A stretch of DNA of 64,000 bases from Cydia pomonella (taxonomy: Eukaryota; Arthropoda; Insecta; Lepidoptera; Tortricidae): contig NC_084707.1 of the NCBI RefSeq assembly GCF_033807575.1, forward strand, positions 26,487,477-26,551,476. The letters run 5' to 3'. The notes below the pieces were generated by a model. The model had not been told where the DNA came from and did no database searches. It saw nothing but the letters and a program-made list of their open reading frames with translations. This document shows, one piece after another, positions 12,373 to 23,400 of the stretch. Each line of letters opens with the position of its first letter. Positions within the stretch are counted from its first letter, which is position 1. The position numbers were made by a program, and so were the translations under genes.

Positions 12373-15300
12373 TTAGAGCGCGGTGCGCTGGTCGTACACG
12401 ATGACGGCGTCAGCATCGAAGAACTGGCTCCGGGACTTGCTGAGCGCGATGATGGCGGCGTGCTCGCTGCGCATGCGGTTCTTGTACTTCTTGCTCAGCG
12501 ACACCTGCGCCCACGGGACGGGATGCGTACAAACAAGATCAAGTCTCATGAGGGTGCGTTCGATCAAGTCACGATTATGGATGTGCCGTCGAAAAGTTTC
12601 CGAAATTGCAATATTTCCACATGGGGCACATGGAAAAGTTACGTAAACTTCTCATATTTTCGTATGGGACTCGAAATTTTTCATTTCCATAATGAAAGTT
12701 TTCGTTTTCTATGAAATTTTCCTTAAATACTTCCTAGAACTTTTGCAAATTCCTGGAATCTTTCCGCAACTTGCACATCTGTATCACGATTTATTTGCGA
12801 AAGGGATCGACTGTACAGTCAAGGTATGAAATATCGATACAGACAAAGTGTCAAAAATATGTATACACGACCTTATTGCCTACATATTAAGGTAGTGTGT
12901 ACTTTTTGTGTGACTTTGTCCGTATCGATATTTAATCCCTTGATTGTACGTACCAAGGTATGCGGTGCACCATCAGTTCATCACTGTTGACTGATAATTT
13001 GTATTGTTTGTAAAAATGGACATGTAAAAGTGCCCCTGTGGCCTATTTGCTGAATAAATGTTTCATATTTGATATTTAGCGTGGAGCTGCTGCAGGTCGT
13101 CCTCAGTGGACAGGGGGCGGGGTTCGGGTCGCAGGAACGGCTCACACGATGCTGGAGCTGCTATAGACAAGTGCAGCTCTGGGACGGCTAGGTAGTGGAC
13201 AGGTACCTTAGCGTAGAGCTGCTGCAGGTCGTCCTCAGTGGACAGAGGTCGCGGTTTGGGTCGCAGGAACGGCTCACACGATGCTGGAGCTGCTAGACAA
13301 GTGCAGCTCTGGGACGGCTAGGTAGTGGACAGGTACCTTAGCGTAGAGCTGCTGCAGGTCGTCCTCAGTGGACAGAGGTCGCGGTTTGGGTCGCAGGAAC
13401 GGCTCACACGATGCTGGAGCTGCTAGACAAGTGCAGCTCTGGGACGGCTAGGTACCCAACTAGCAAAAACACGCTTAGAATAGTCTCAAGACTACAATTT
13501 TTTCGCTCTTATATTGATCTTATATCATCGTATAAGCCCGGATTTGGGCACAAATTATAAGCGTATTTATTTTGATATCGTTCTAATATCAGTCTAATTG
13601 AATGCTGCTTGCATTTACAGTAATCTTTCCAAAACTTATTTAAGCTACCTTAGGCTAATATCGCTTTTACGTAAGTATCTTGTAAACCTACATAGGCTTA
13701 TATTGGTCCAACGTTAGAATCTTATGAGCCTAAATAAGCTTATTTAGATTTTTTGTAAGGTCACACAGAGAGTTGAAACATTCTATTTGTGAAGTATAAG
13801 TGTACGAGTGAAAATAAATGCAGCAGCGTGACATAAATATGTTAGTGTAAGTATTTATCTAACTGTTTATGAATTATGTTTAAATATAATAACGTGCTCG
13901 TTATCATCGTGTGTGTTTATGTTTTACGGTATGTAATCACGTGGGAAAATATTATTTACTGTAAAGTAGACCCTGTTTTCCACTTCAAACTTCATGCGCC
14001 TGATCAAATATGGTATTTGTATCCGTTTATAATTATTTTATTTCTTTATTTGTACTGATAGTCAGCCATAGCTGTAGGTGTATTTTTAAAGCGCACTATT
14101 AGACTATTTTAAGATTATTTACACTAAATTCTGCATTCAGAATACAAATGATATGGCCATGTTGAATTAATTAGGGTTCCTTGGTTTACTTACTAAAACC
14201 CTAAATACATTTGTTTATCCTTACTAGATCACTTGACACATACTAATAAACTAAATGTTTTTTTTTATTTAAGTGACAAGATTGGTGATGCAAAATGGTT
14301 GTATTTATGGATATAGACCATTACTTGATGAAGAAAGACTTCCGCATGTTAAAACAATTAACATGGCCTTAGGAAGAAACACAATATACAAGTCTTGTTA
14401 TTAAGCTACTATGCCAATACATTCCAGGAGACAACTCATTAATTTGCACAATCTCTTTGTTTGTGTTAAGCAGTGTCCTTGCGTCCTTTGGTAGAACATT
14501 ATTTAGTCTTCTGTTTAAAATAATTAGCAATCCATTTACTGCTGCATGAGGGATATTAAATTTTAACGCCCATTTTTGTAATTCACTTTTTAAGGCAAAA
14601 TCTTTCTCATAATCTGTTTCGTCATCGGTCGAAGATTCTTTTTCACTAAAATCATTAATTTTACATACTGAAACATTGTCCTCCACCTCTACATCTTTCA
14701 TGCAAGCAGAACCTACAGAACCCTCACTAATATTTTCACCAACACTACCTTGTCTTGGCAGGAGCTGTGTATGTATTTGATTTACTTATGATTTTTTTGT
14801 ACTTCTGAATTTTCTGCCGATAACCATCACTTCTCGAACGTTTTTTCCAGTTGTCGTAATCCATACCTATTTAAAATTACACTCTTACTTTAAATTACAA
14901 AAAAAAAAAAAATTAAATAATTAAATATCATACTTACAAGTGTTCCCAAAATCGATTTAAGATCAAACGATCTTATATTGATCTTGTCTTTTGTGATATA
15001 AGTATCTTTATCCTATATCACTCTAATATCTTACTAAAGTGCTGCTGTTGATCTTATTATGCTTGTTTATAGCTTTAATTAAGATCAGAAAAGTACGTAC
15101 TTACAGTGTTCTTATGCTATGTTGACATTAGTCAAGTTCAATGAGACTTCGTAAATGTTATTGTAGGACCAAGAGGCTTATAATAGTATAATACTATGTT
15201 GATATTAGTCTTACATTCTTACAATAGCATATATAAAGTCTAATATAAAATCAAATGAACTTAGAGAAAGGGGATATAAGACCAGGCACTCTCAAGTTCA

Positions 15301-18300
15301 ATAAGACTTCGTAAATGTTATTGTAGGACCAAGAGGCTTATAATAGTATTATACTATGTTGATATTAGTCTTACATTCTTACAATAGCATTTATAAAGTC
15401 TAATATAAAATCAAATGAACTTAGAGAAAGGGGATATAAGACTAGGTACTCTCAAGTTCAATGAGACTTCGTAAATGTTATTGTAGGACCAAGAGGCTTA
15501 TAATAGTATTATACTATGTTGATATTAGTCTTACATTCTTACAATAGCATTTATAAAGTCTAATATAAAATCAAATGTACTTAGAGAAAGGGGATATAAG
15601 ACCAGGCACTCTCAAGTTCAATGAGACTTCGTAAATGTTCTTGTAAGAGCAAGAGGTTTATAATAGTATTATAAAATGCTCTTATATACATATATAAGAC
15701 TAGGTAATAAGACTGACCTTACTAAAGCCGGTACTAGCTTGTCTAAGACTAATATAAGAGTGATGATATGTTCCAAAACAATAATAAGAGCTCTATAAGC
15801 TCATCAGTTTTATAAAGTGCGCAACCTGAGACTCTTTTGCTAGTTGGGAGTGGACAGGTACCTTAGCGTAGAGCTGCTGCAGGTCGTCCTCAGTGGACAG
15901 AGGTCGCGGTTTGGGTCGCAGGAACGGCTCAAACGATGCTGGAGCTGCTAGACAAGTGCAGCTCTGGGACGGCTAGGTAGTGGACAGGTACCTTAGCGTA
16001 GAGCTGCTGCAGGTCGTCCTCAGTGGACAGAGGTCGCGGTTTGGGTCGCAGGAAAGGCTCACACGATGCTGGAGCTGCTAGACAAGTGCAGCTCTGGGAC
16101 GGCTAGGTAGTGGACAGGTACCTTAGCGTAGAGCTGCTGCAGGTCGTCCTCAGTGGACAGAGGTCGCGGTTTGGGTCGCAGGAACGGCTCAAACGATGCT
16201 GGAGCTGCTAGACAAGTGCAGCTCTGGGACGGCTAGGTAGTGGACAGGTACCTTAGCGTAGAGCTGCTGCAGGTCGTCCTCAGTGGACAGAGGTCGCGGT
16301 TTGGGTCGCAGGAACGGCTCAAACGATGCTGGAGCTGCTAGACAAGTGCAGCTCTGGGACAGCTAGGTAGTGGACAGGTACCTTAGCGTAGAGCTGCTGC
16401 AGGTCGTCCTCAGTGGACAGAGGTCGCGGTTTGGGTCGCAGGAACGGCTCAAACGATGCTGGAGCTGCTAGACAAGTGCAGCTCTGGGACGGCTAGGTAG
16501 TGGAAAGGTACCTTAGCGTAGAGCTGCTGCAGGTCGTCCTCAGTGGACAGAGGTCGCGGTTTGGGTCGCAGGAACGGCTCAAACGATGCTGGAGCTGCTA
16601 GACAAGTGCAGCTCTGGGACAGCTAGGTAGTGGACAGGTACCTTAGCGTAGAGCTGCTGCAGGTCGTCCTCAGTGGACAGAGGTCGCGGTTTGGGTCGCA
16701 GGAACGGCTCAAACGATGCTGGAGCTGCTAGACAAGTGCAGCTCTGGGACAGCTAGGTAGTGGACAGGTACCTTAGCGTAGAGCTGCTGCAGGTCGTCCT
16801 CAGTGGACAGGGGTCGCGGTTTAGGCCGCAGGAACGCCGGCAGCGAGCGCGTCTTGAGCGCGTCGATGCTCGTGCTGGTAGACAATTCGTCCAGCACTGA
16901 AAACAGGGCAAGTAAGTAATCTAGTTGTTGTACATAAATAAATAACAATGAAATTAAATATTTGTAAATATATTCATTTTTGGGGATAATCTGACACAGA
17001 TCGACTTAATCCAAAACTAAGCAAAGCTTGTAGTATGGGTACTACACGACGAAATACATACTTAAATAGACAAATGCATACGTATACATAGAATATCCGT
17101 GCTCATCACACAAATAAATGCCCTTACCGGGGTTCGAATCGCTTGAATACATCCCGAAATACAATACATTAAAGAAAAAACTTCAAAAAATCATAAGTCA
17201 AAAACTGTCACTAGTAGGATGTTGATACTTAGCATAAATATCCTTCATCATAAGAGGTACTCACAAAAAAATCCCTGAGTCAAATTGATTTAAGGGCCGA
17301 CTGTCTATGGAAACCCGACTATGGCCTTTCTTCTATTCTATTCTATAAAAGTACGCAATTATAGTTTAGTATACGAAATCTGAATAAGTAGGTATATCCC
17401 ACTGCTGGTAAAGGCAGTCCTCAACTGTGCGTTTTTCCAGGAACTTTCTGCCTCGCACTGCTAAACTGTGGAATGAACTGTCGCCTGCGGTATTTCCGGA
17501 CCGATACGACCTTCAAACCTTCAAGAAAAGAGCGTACTAGCTCCCATCTTAAAGGCCGGCAACGCACTTACAACCCCTCTGGTGTTGCAGGTGTCCATGG
17601 GCGGCGGTAATCGCTTACCATCAGGTGATCTGTCCGCTCGTTTGCCTCCTCTACCATAAAAAAAAGGCCTCCTTATATTCCTACAAAAAAGTTTTGGGGT
17701 CCAGACCACACCCAAAAAGCCAAATTCGGATTACGGACACGACACACAAGAATGTGCATCTGAAAGTATTGCTGCTCACTGCCACTGGACGCGTACTGCG
17801 CCGCCTGGTCCCGGCTGGCGGGCGGCTCGGGCGGCGGCGGCGCCCGCGAGGCGCGCCCGCGGCGCTCCGCGTCGCCCGCGTAGCTCGCCGGCCGCAGGTG
17901 CCGGGACACCTGCACCTGCGCCAGCGACACGATATTCTATCATCAGTTGTGAAAGCTCTACCTATTGAAAAACCTAGTAACCTAATTTTTAGTCTTATGA
18001 TATGATATTCCATGGTTTGACACGGTCACACCAAAACGCAGCTTCCTAGCATTCTCAAATAAGACAGAAGAGTAGCCGACGCTGCGTGTGCCACAGAGAC
18101 CAACAAATTTTTGTTAAAAAATTTACGAGGAATTAAAACACCTACGGGAACCAATGACCGCCGGTTTTTTGGACCCGTCAACATCTTCGACTATAAATAC
18201 TTTAGTAGTTTAAGTCACAATGCCTAAACCGCAAGAGCACAATTTACTTTAATATACAAATAATGAACAAAAAACAAAAATTAATCTTTTCTTTTTGGCA

Positions 18301-19292
18301 TTAAATAGGTATGTCAACAGCACACGGCCACCAAACTTTTGTGCATCATCTTGCGCTTTCATCAGAATAGATAATGTGCTTCTTGATACAGCTTAATTGA
18401 TACTTGATTTAATTCTAACTACATATGTCTAAGCCACCATAAGACTCTTTTTATGTTTACTGGTTCTCGGACAATGATTGAACTTACCTCGGCATTCTTC
18501 ACCCTCGTGTAGCCGTCCTGACTGGTGTAAGCAGCATAGCTATCTTTGATGCTGCCTTTTTCCTTCAGGTATTGCTCATCTGCGAGTAAATAAATAAATG
18601 AATGCGTTAAGGCTCCTTGGTGCATGATATAACTAAAGACAGTTGATGGCTGAGATACACGTCATACTCGTGAACGGGTGCTGTTTGTGGAGACCGGTCT
18701 GTTTAAGCTTACACGGGGTACAGGTTATGTTAAAGTATGTAACTTTACTTTTGAGTGGCATTAACGTGAGACACTTCATTCGGTTCTTGTCTGTTTTAAT
18801 TTTTTGTCTTTTAATTATTTATATAAGAATTCAAGCCTTGGAGACCCTCTACATCTCTAAGGATAATTGAGTATCTTTTTCTATATTTTATCTCTGACAC
18901 TTAGAGACTTATACATCTCTAAAGAATTTTAGTATTTGTTGGTTTTATTTTTTTATCATAGTTTTTTTTTGTGTAATTTGACATTTAGAGACAGTATACA
19001 TCTCTAATAAAGTATTTATTATTTCATCAATTCCATATTTGTAATTGTTTTTTTGTAATTTTTATTGTTTGTAAAAATGGAAATGTAAAAGTGCCCCTGT
19101 GGGGCCTGTGGCCTATTTGCTGAATAAATGTTTGATGTTTGATGTTAAGCTCTTACCAAAAGATTTCTGGTGACGCGGCATGAGGCGGCAGTAGCAAACT
19201 ATAGCTAACAAAATTACAACGCCACAAATTCCTCCTATAAGCCAAGATAACCAAACAATTATAACACGGCCCTGCAAGAAATCAAAATCCAT
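12373..19292 (-). CDS. Small single-pass membrane protein, unrecognised family (five exons)
   Basis: Exons in transcript order: 19292-19157, 18579-18488, 17915-17780, 16896-16772, 12504-12373. Borders are AG/GT and the phases fit (1, 0, 1, 0), giving 206 residues with stop at 12375-12373. Residues about 9-33 form one membrane helix (IIVWLSWLIGGICGVVILLA) followed by CYCRLMPRH. The rest is a hydrophilic, probably cytoplasmic tail with a proline-rich stretch (APPPPEPPASR), the segment RPKPRPLSTEDDLQQLYAK and the basic C-terminus SKKYKNRMRSEHAAIIALSK. No catalytic motif is visible. A TTGCAG acceptor lies just inside the first exon, so an upstream exon could replace the chosen ATG. The last intron carries the 130-bp array made from exon 4. 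It is divergent from the phospholipase gene. Confidence 0.6.
12990..13076 (+). repeat. RTE-like LINE 3' tail abutting the 130-bp array
   Basis: GTAAAAATGGACATGTAAAAG, then GCTGAATAAATGTTTCATATTTGATATTT, is a LINE terminus with a degenerate heptamer tail. Almost the same sequence ends at 19060-19146 with GTTTGATGTTTGATG. The array starts immediately after the tail. Confidence 0.6.
14369..14858 (-). pseudogene. Remnant ORF of the inserted transposon
   Basis: Two minus-strand pieces in different frames: a short one from about 14858 (MDYDNWKKRSRSDGY) that stops near 14740, then 14701-14369 (110 codons) with KWALKFNIPHAAVNGLLIIL and LPKDARTLLNT. The LPKDARTLL segment recalls the N-terminal part of ORFs annotated in many arthropods as transposase-domain proteins; that is recall, not a search. 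The reading ends shortly after SPGMYWH, where a longer protein would be expected to continue, so the ORF is truncated. Confidence 0.5.
15131..15720. repeat. 160-bp tandem repeat inside the transposon
   Basis: CAAGTTCAATGAGACTTCG-type unit starts recur at 15131, 15291, 15451 and 15611, giving three full 160-bp units and part of a fourth, with few differences. Each unit contains several AGTCTTA/TATAAGA motifs like those near the element's ends. Confidence 0.9.
17401..17668 (+). mobile_element. CR1/Jockey-like LINE 3' end in an intron
   Basis: Reads AKLWNELPSAVFP...YDLQTFKKRAY, the C-terminus of a LINE ORF2. It is followed by the tail GCTTACCATCAGGTGATCTG and poly(A) at 17658-17665. The tail resembles the 3' end of the LINE at 2787-4394. 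It is 5'-truncated, and lies antisense within intron 3 of the membrane-protein gene. Confidence 0.75.
19060..19146 (+). repeat. RTE-like LINE 3' tail in intron 1 of the membrane-protein gene
   Basis: Second copy of the tail at 12990-13076: GTAAAAATGGAAATGTAAAAG, a GTGGGGCCTGTGGCC stretch, then GCTGAATAAATG and the repeated heptamer TTTGATG. It ends only about ten bases from the splice donor of exon 1. Confidence 0.6.
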
Positions 19293-20436
19293 TTAAGTTA
19301 ACAAGAATAACCCTTGAAAATAGTATCGATTAAACATCCTTTTGCCCGGTGCATACCTGCAGAAACATTTCACAATTCAACAAAAAAGTAAAAAAACGCT
19401 CGTCTTTGATCCCTCTACATATTGAATGCATCTCTAACATCTTAAGTATCTTAATTTGGTATCAAAATCCTACTTAAAATCTTAAAAACTATTTAAAATC
19501 TATCTTAAATTAATAAAAATGAAAGTTCACTGTCCTTGCATTTTTGACTCATTCGAAACATGCGCGCTGGCGCTTTCTACTTTGCGTTCGGAAACAATTA
19601 TTTTTAGCAATGCAAAACAAATCGAGATACTGTTTACTTTACAATATTGATTGACTTTATATATTACGTATTGACATTAAAGTAACCTTTAATTTAACAA
19701 GTAACAATTATTAGTTACTAAATTGAATTAATTAGTTGTTAATAATATGGCATTAATTGTAACATTATTATTTACGTAGAGCTTGGATGGTATATTCTGA
19801 ACAGCGTTTCAGTTTTTCTGTCAGTTGCAGTCACTTTGTCACTCTGACACTGACGTTTACGTTTCGTTAGTCTGCGGTAATATTTCATCTTAATGTGGAA
19901 ATTTTATAAATAAATAAGAACATGAAAATTAATGTCCAATTTTAAGCTGGAAGACCTATTTATTTATTTAATTTCCATATTTTGTTTATTGTGGTTACTT
20001 TTTAAACTTCACTATCATCCTCTTTAACCATTTTACGATATTTTGTGTCAAAAACTTTGCGTTAAACGTAACGTAATTATATTGGTTGGTAGGTGATTTG
20101 CTTGCTCGATTTAATTACATAGTATTATTATCATATTTTATCAACCATGTTTTCATAAACATTCCCAGCTGAGTGCCCCCTGTCTATCCGCGTGTGTTAT
20201 TGTTATCAGTAGCGTGTTTATTCGCGATCGCGCCGGACTCCCGCATCGTGCGACCGCGGTCGCGACGTCATGACCAGCGTTTTTTGTTAACTGAATTCAA
20301 TTCAAAGCGATTTTAGGGCACATTGACTACGAAATTACGAAACCAGTGGTAGCCCCACTTGTAGAAGCACTGTTTGCTCACAAGCAAATCGTCAGAATTG
20401 CGCCTGCTTCCCATTCGTATTAAATTTAAGTCCAGA
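19293..20436. promoter_or_regulatory. Shared upstream region of two divergent genes
   Basis: The start codons of the minus-strand membrane-protein gene and the plus-strand phospholipase are 1.1 kb apart, so this interval should carry both promoters. It is AT-rich except for a CpG-rich patch at about 20205-20275 (GCGATCGCGCCGGACTCCCG) with a CRE-like GACGTCA, 160-230 bases before the phospholipase ATG. No TATA box at a convincing spacing was seen. Promoter use is inferred. Confidence 0.4.
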
Positions 20437-23400
20437 ATGTCAAGTATTAAAATAAGTTTTGCGTTATTATTTATTTACGGTATTCTCGCTCAAGATTCTT
20501 TGGGCTTATCGCCGGTTATCTTAAGTAAGTGATCTACTTCATTTCTATGTTAACATTTATAGCAGTATAATTACAGTTTTCTAGAAATTTCTAAATTGTG
20601 TTATTATTTTCAGTTCCCGGAGACGGCGGCAGCCAGTTGGAAGCGAAATTAAATAGGACCTCAGTAGTTCATTACATATGTGCCAAGACATCAGCTGATT
20701 ATTTCAATATTTGGCTAAATTTGGAGTTGCTGGTGCCATTTGTGATAGACTGTTGGGTGGACAACTTGAGGTTGGAGTACGACAATGTGACGCGCACCAC
20801 TCGGAACCCTGTGGGCGTTGACGTGCGCGTCCCAGGCTGGGGCACCCCGGAGCCTGTGGAGTGGCTCGACCCCTCACATGATAAGTCTGGGGCATACTTC
20901 AACAGTATTGCTGATGCTCTTGTCAAAATAGGATATGTCCGAAATGTGTCCATAAGAGGGGCACCTTATGATTTTCGTAGAGCACCAAGTAAGTATAAAA
21001 TAGAATTATTTTAAAAAACGTGCATCTTGAGTTTTTATTTGCAGACAAAAGTTTTTTTTAGGGTTCCATAGCCAAATGGCAAAAAACGGAACCCTTATAG
21101 ATTCGTCATGTCCGTCTGTCTGTCCGTTTATGTCACAGACACTTTTTTCCGAAACTATAAGAGTTATACTGTTCAAACTTGGTAAGTAGATGTATTCTAT
21201 GAACCGCATTAAGATTTTCAAACAAAATAGAAAAAAAAAAAAAAAATTTTGGGGGTTCCCCATACTTAGAACTGAAACTCAAAAAATCTTTTTTCATCAA
21301 ACCCATACGTGTGGGGTATCTATGGATAGGTCTTCAAAAATAATATTGAGGTTTATTTTTCACACATTTTACCACTTCCAAAGTGGTAAGATATGTGTCC
21401 CCTCCCCCCTATAACTTCTAAAATAAGAGAATGTAAAACCTAAAAAAAATATATGATATACATTACCATGCAAACTTCCACCGAAAATTGGTTCGAACGA
21501 GATCTAGTAAGTAGTTTTTTTTTAATATGTCATAAAATTAAAAAAAGATTTTTTTTTATCAAACCCATATGTGTGGGGTATCTATAGATAGGTCTTCAAA
21601 AATGATATTTAGGTTTATAATATCATTTTTTTCTAAACTGAATAGTTTGCGGGAGAGACATCCAAAGTGGGAAAATGTGTGCCCTCTCCCCCCTGTAACT
21701 TCTAAAATAACAGAATGATAAAACTAAAAAAAATATATGATATACATTAATGGTAATTACCATGCAAACTTCCACCGAAAATTGGTTCGAATGAGATCTA
21801 GTAAGTAGTTTTTTTTAATATGTCATAAATGTTACGGAACCCTTCATGGGGGAGTCGGACTCGCACTTGGCCACTTTTTATAACAATTGCCACATTATTG
21901 TAGGACTCCAGATATAAATTGTGTTTCTCAATTTCCTAGATGAGAATGCAGAGTTCTTTGTTAAACTAAAGACCTTAGTGGAAGATACCTACAACACCAA
22001 CAACAAGACATCTGTGACGCTGCTGGTGCACAGCATGGGCGGCTCCATGGCGCTGCACTTCCTGCGGCTGCAGCCGCAGGCCTGGAAGGACCAATACATC
22101 CGCCGCCTGCTGTCACTCTCCACACCCTGGGGAGGGGCTGTGAAGGCACTTAAAACTTTTGCCATTGGTGAGTTAGATCTGTATAATTAAGCGGGTCCAC
22201 ACAGAGCGAGCGTACGCACGAGGCAATATCCTCATGCGCAAACCGGCCATTGTAGACGTGCCTCGGCCAAGGCGGCGCGCTCAGGCGAGCAAAATGCGCG
22301 CGTCGCCTCGACCGAGGCACGTCTACACTGGCCGGTTTGCGCGTGAGGAAATTGCCTCGCACGTATGCTCGCTCTGTGTGGACCCGGGCCTTTTCTGTGG
22401 CAGTAACACATGACATTTTTGTTTATTTAAACATTCTTATGACAGCTGAATGTTAATAAGTGCCTTTCTGTTAGAATTTATAGCAAGAGGTGATAAAATA
22501 TGATTTTTCCTATATGTCATTAAATTATCCTTATCGTTAATGTGGTCATTCATACTCATTATAAAACGAATGGAAATTATAACCAATATTTATGAATCTC
22601 ATTGTTACATACTTTACCTTATTCTTATTCTTCTATTTATGAAATTATTAAGTACTTATTGATTAAAAAAACTGAGTGTCATTGTTTATTATAGTCAGAC
22701 ATAGAAGTTTTTGTGGCAAAAACGAGTGCTTAAGAAAATGAAACATCGACAAATAATAACATCGATAAGTCAGTCGTAGATTAATAATAATAAAAATTAA
22801 ATTCTACTTGCTGTAATTTACCAGGAAATTTCAATAATGCAAATCAATTACAAATCCGACCATAATTTCTTTATTAAGTACATATATTAAGTATTTAAAA
22901 ATAAAAACGTAAACTGTAGAATACAGTGTCAAAAAATAAGAAAAATACCTATCAAAGAAGATATCGAACGTATTGTGTATTTCGCAGTAGCTATCTTTTT
23001 ATACAATGTTAAAAATATCTACATATAACGCTAAGGTAACATTGTTAATAGGCATGTCGATATTTGATTTTGTTTATCACATTATTTTGCCACAAAAACT
23101 ACTATGTAGCTTTATTTGACGTTCATAAGATAGGACAGACAAGACCACGTAGATAGTGGGGTGCTCTGATTCATGGTGTGGTATAAAAATGACAGGCTAC
23201 AGCCCCGGGGCCTCCACAAAAGAGGGGCCCCACAATAATAAATAATAATAATAATAAAAACATTTATTTCAGACAGAGCCCATACAATCTTGTTAGTTAA
23301 TCTTAAAAACTAATTATTAATGACTGTTCTTAACTAACTAAAAAGTAAAATAAAATAAAATAAATAAATAAACATAATAAGCACAACATAGGGTCAGCAG

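Larger units (their letters stand above)
13455..15848. mobile_element. 2.4-kb transposon with CCCAACTAGC termini inserted into the exon-derived array
   Basis: The ends CCCAACTAGCAAAA (13455-13468) and TTTTGCTAGTTGGG (15835-15848) are perfect inverted repeats. Array sequence GGCTAGGTA stops at 13454 and resumes as AGTGGACAGG at 15849, so at most one base is duplicated. Internally it has many copies of TTATATT/AGTCTTA-type motifs, a 160-bp tandem array and the remains of a minus-strand ORF. Superfamily unassigned: the near-absence of a target duplication fits none of the common types well. Confidence 0.8.
13077..16771 (-). repeat. 130-bp tandem array derived from exon 4 of the membrane-protein gene, split by a transposon
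   Basis: Copies begin at about 13077, 13206 and 13336, and again at 15861, 15991, 16121, 16251, 16381, 16511 and 16641. The true exon end at 16771 is the next unit. Spacing is 130 bp throughout. Each unit reads on the minus strand as FLRPKPRPLSTEDDLQQLYAK followed by the same GTACCT donor and about 35 bp of intron. About 20 bases of the original exon (around ALKTRSL) are deleted in every copy. Copies are nearly identical, so expansion or homogenisation is recent. Subtracting the insertion at 13455-15848 restores the 130-bp phase exactly. Confidence 0.92.

Noticed and set aside
13876..14058. 60-codon plus-strand hydrophobic ORF inside the transposon
   Set aside because: AT-rich sequence giving a chance hydrophobic reading; no start context, motif or homologue recognised.
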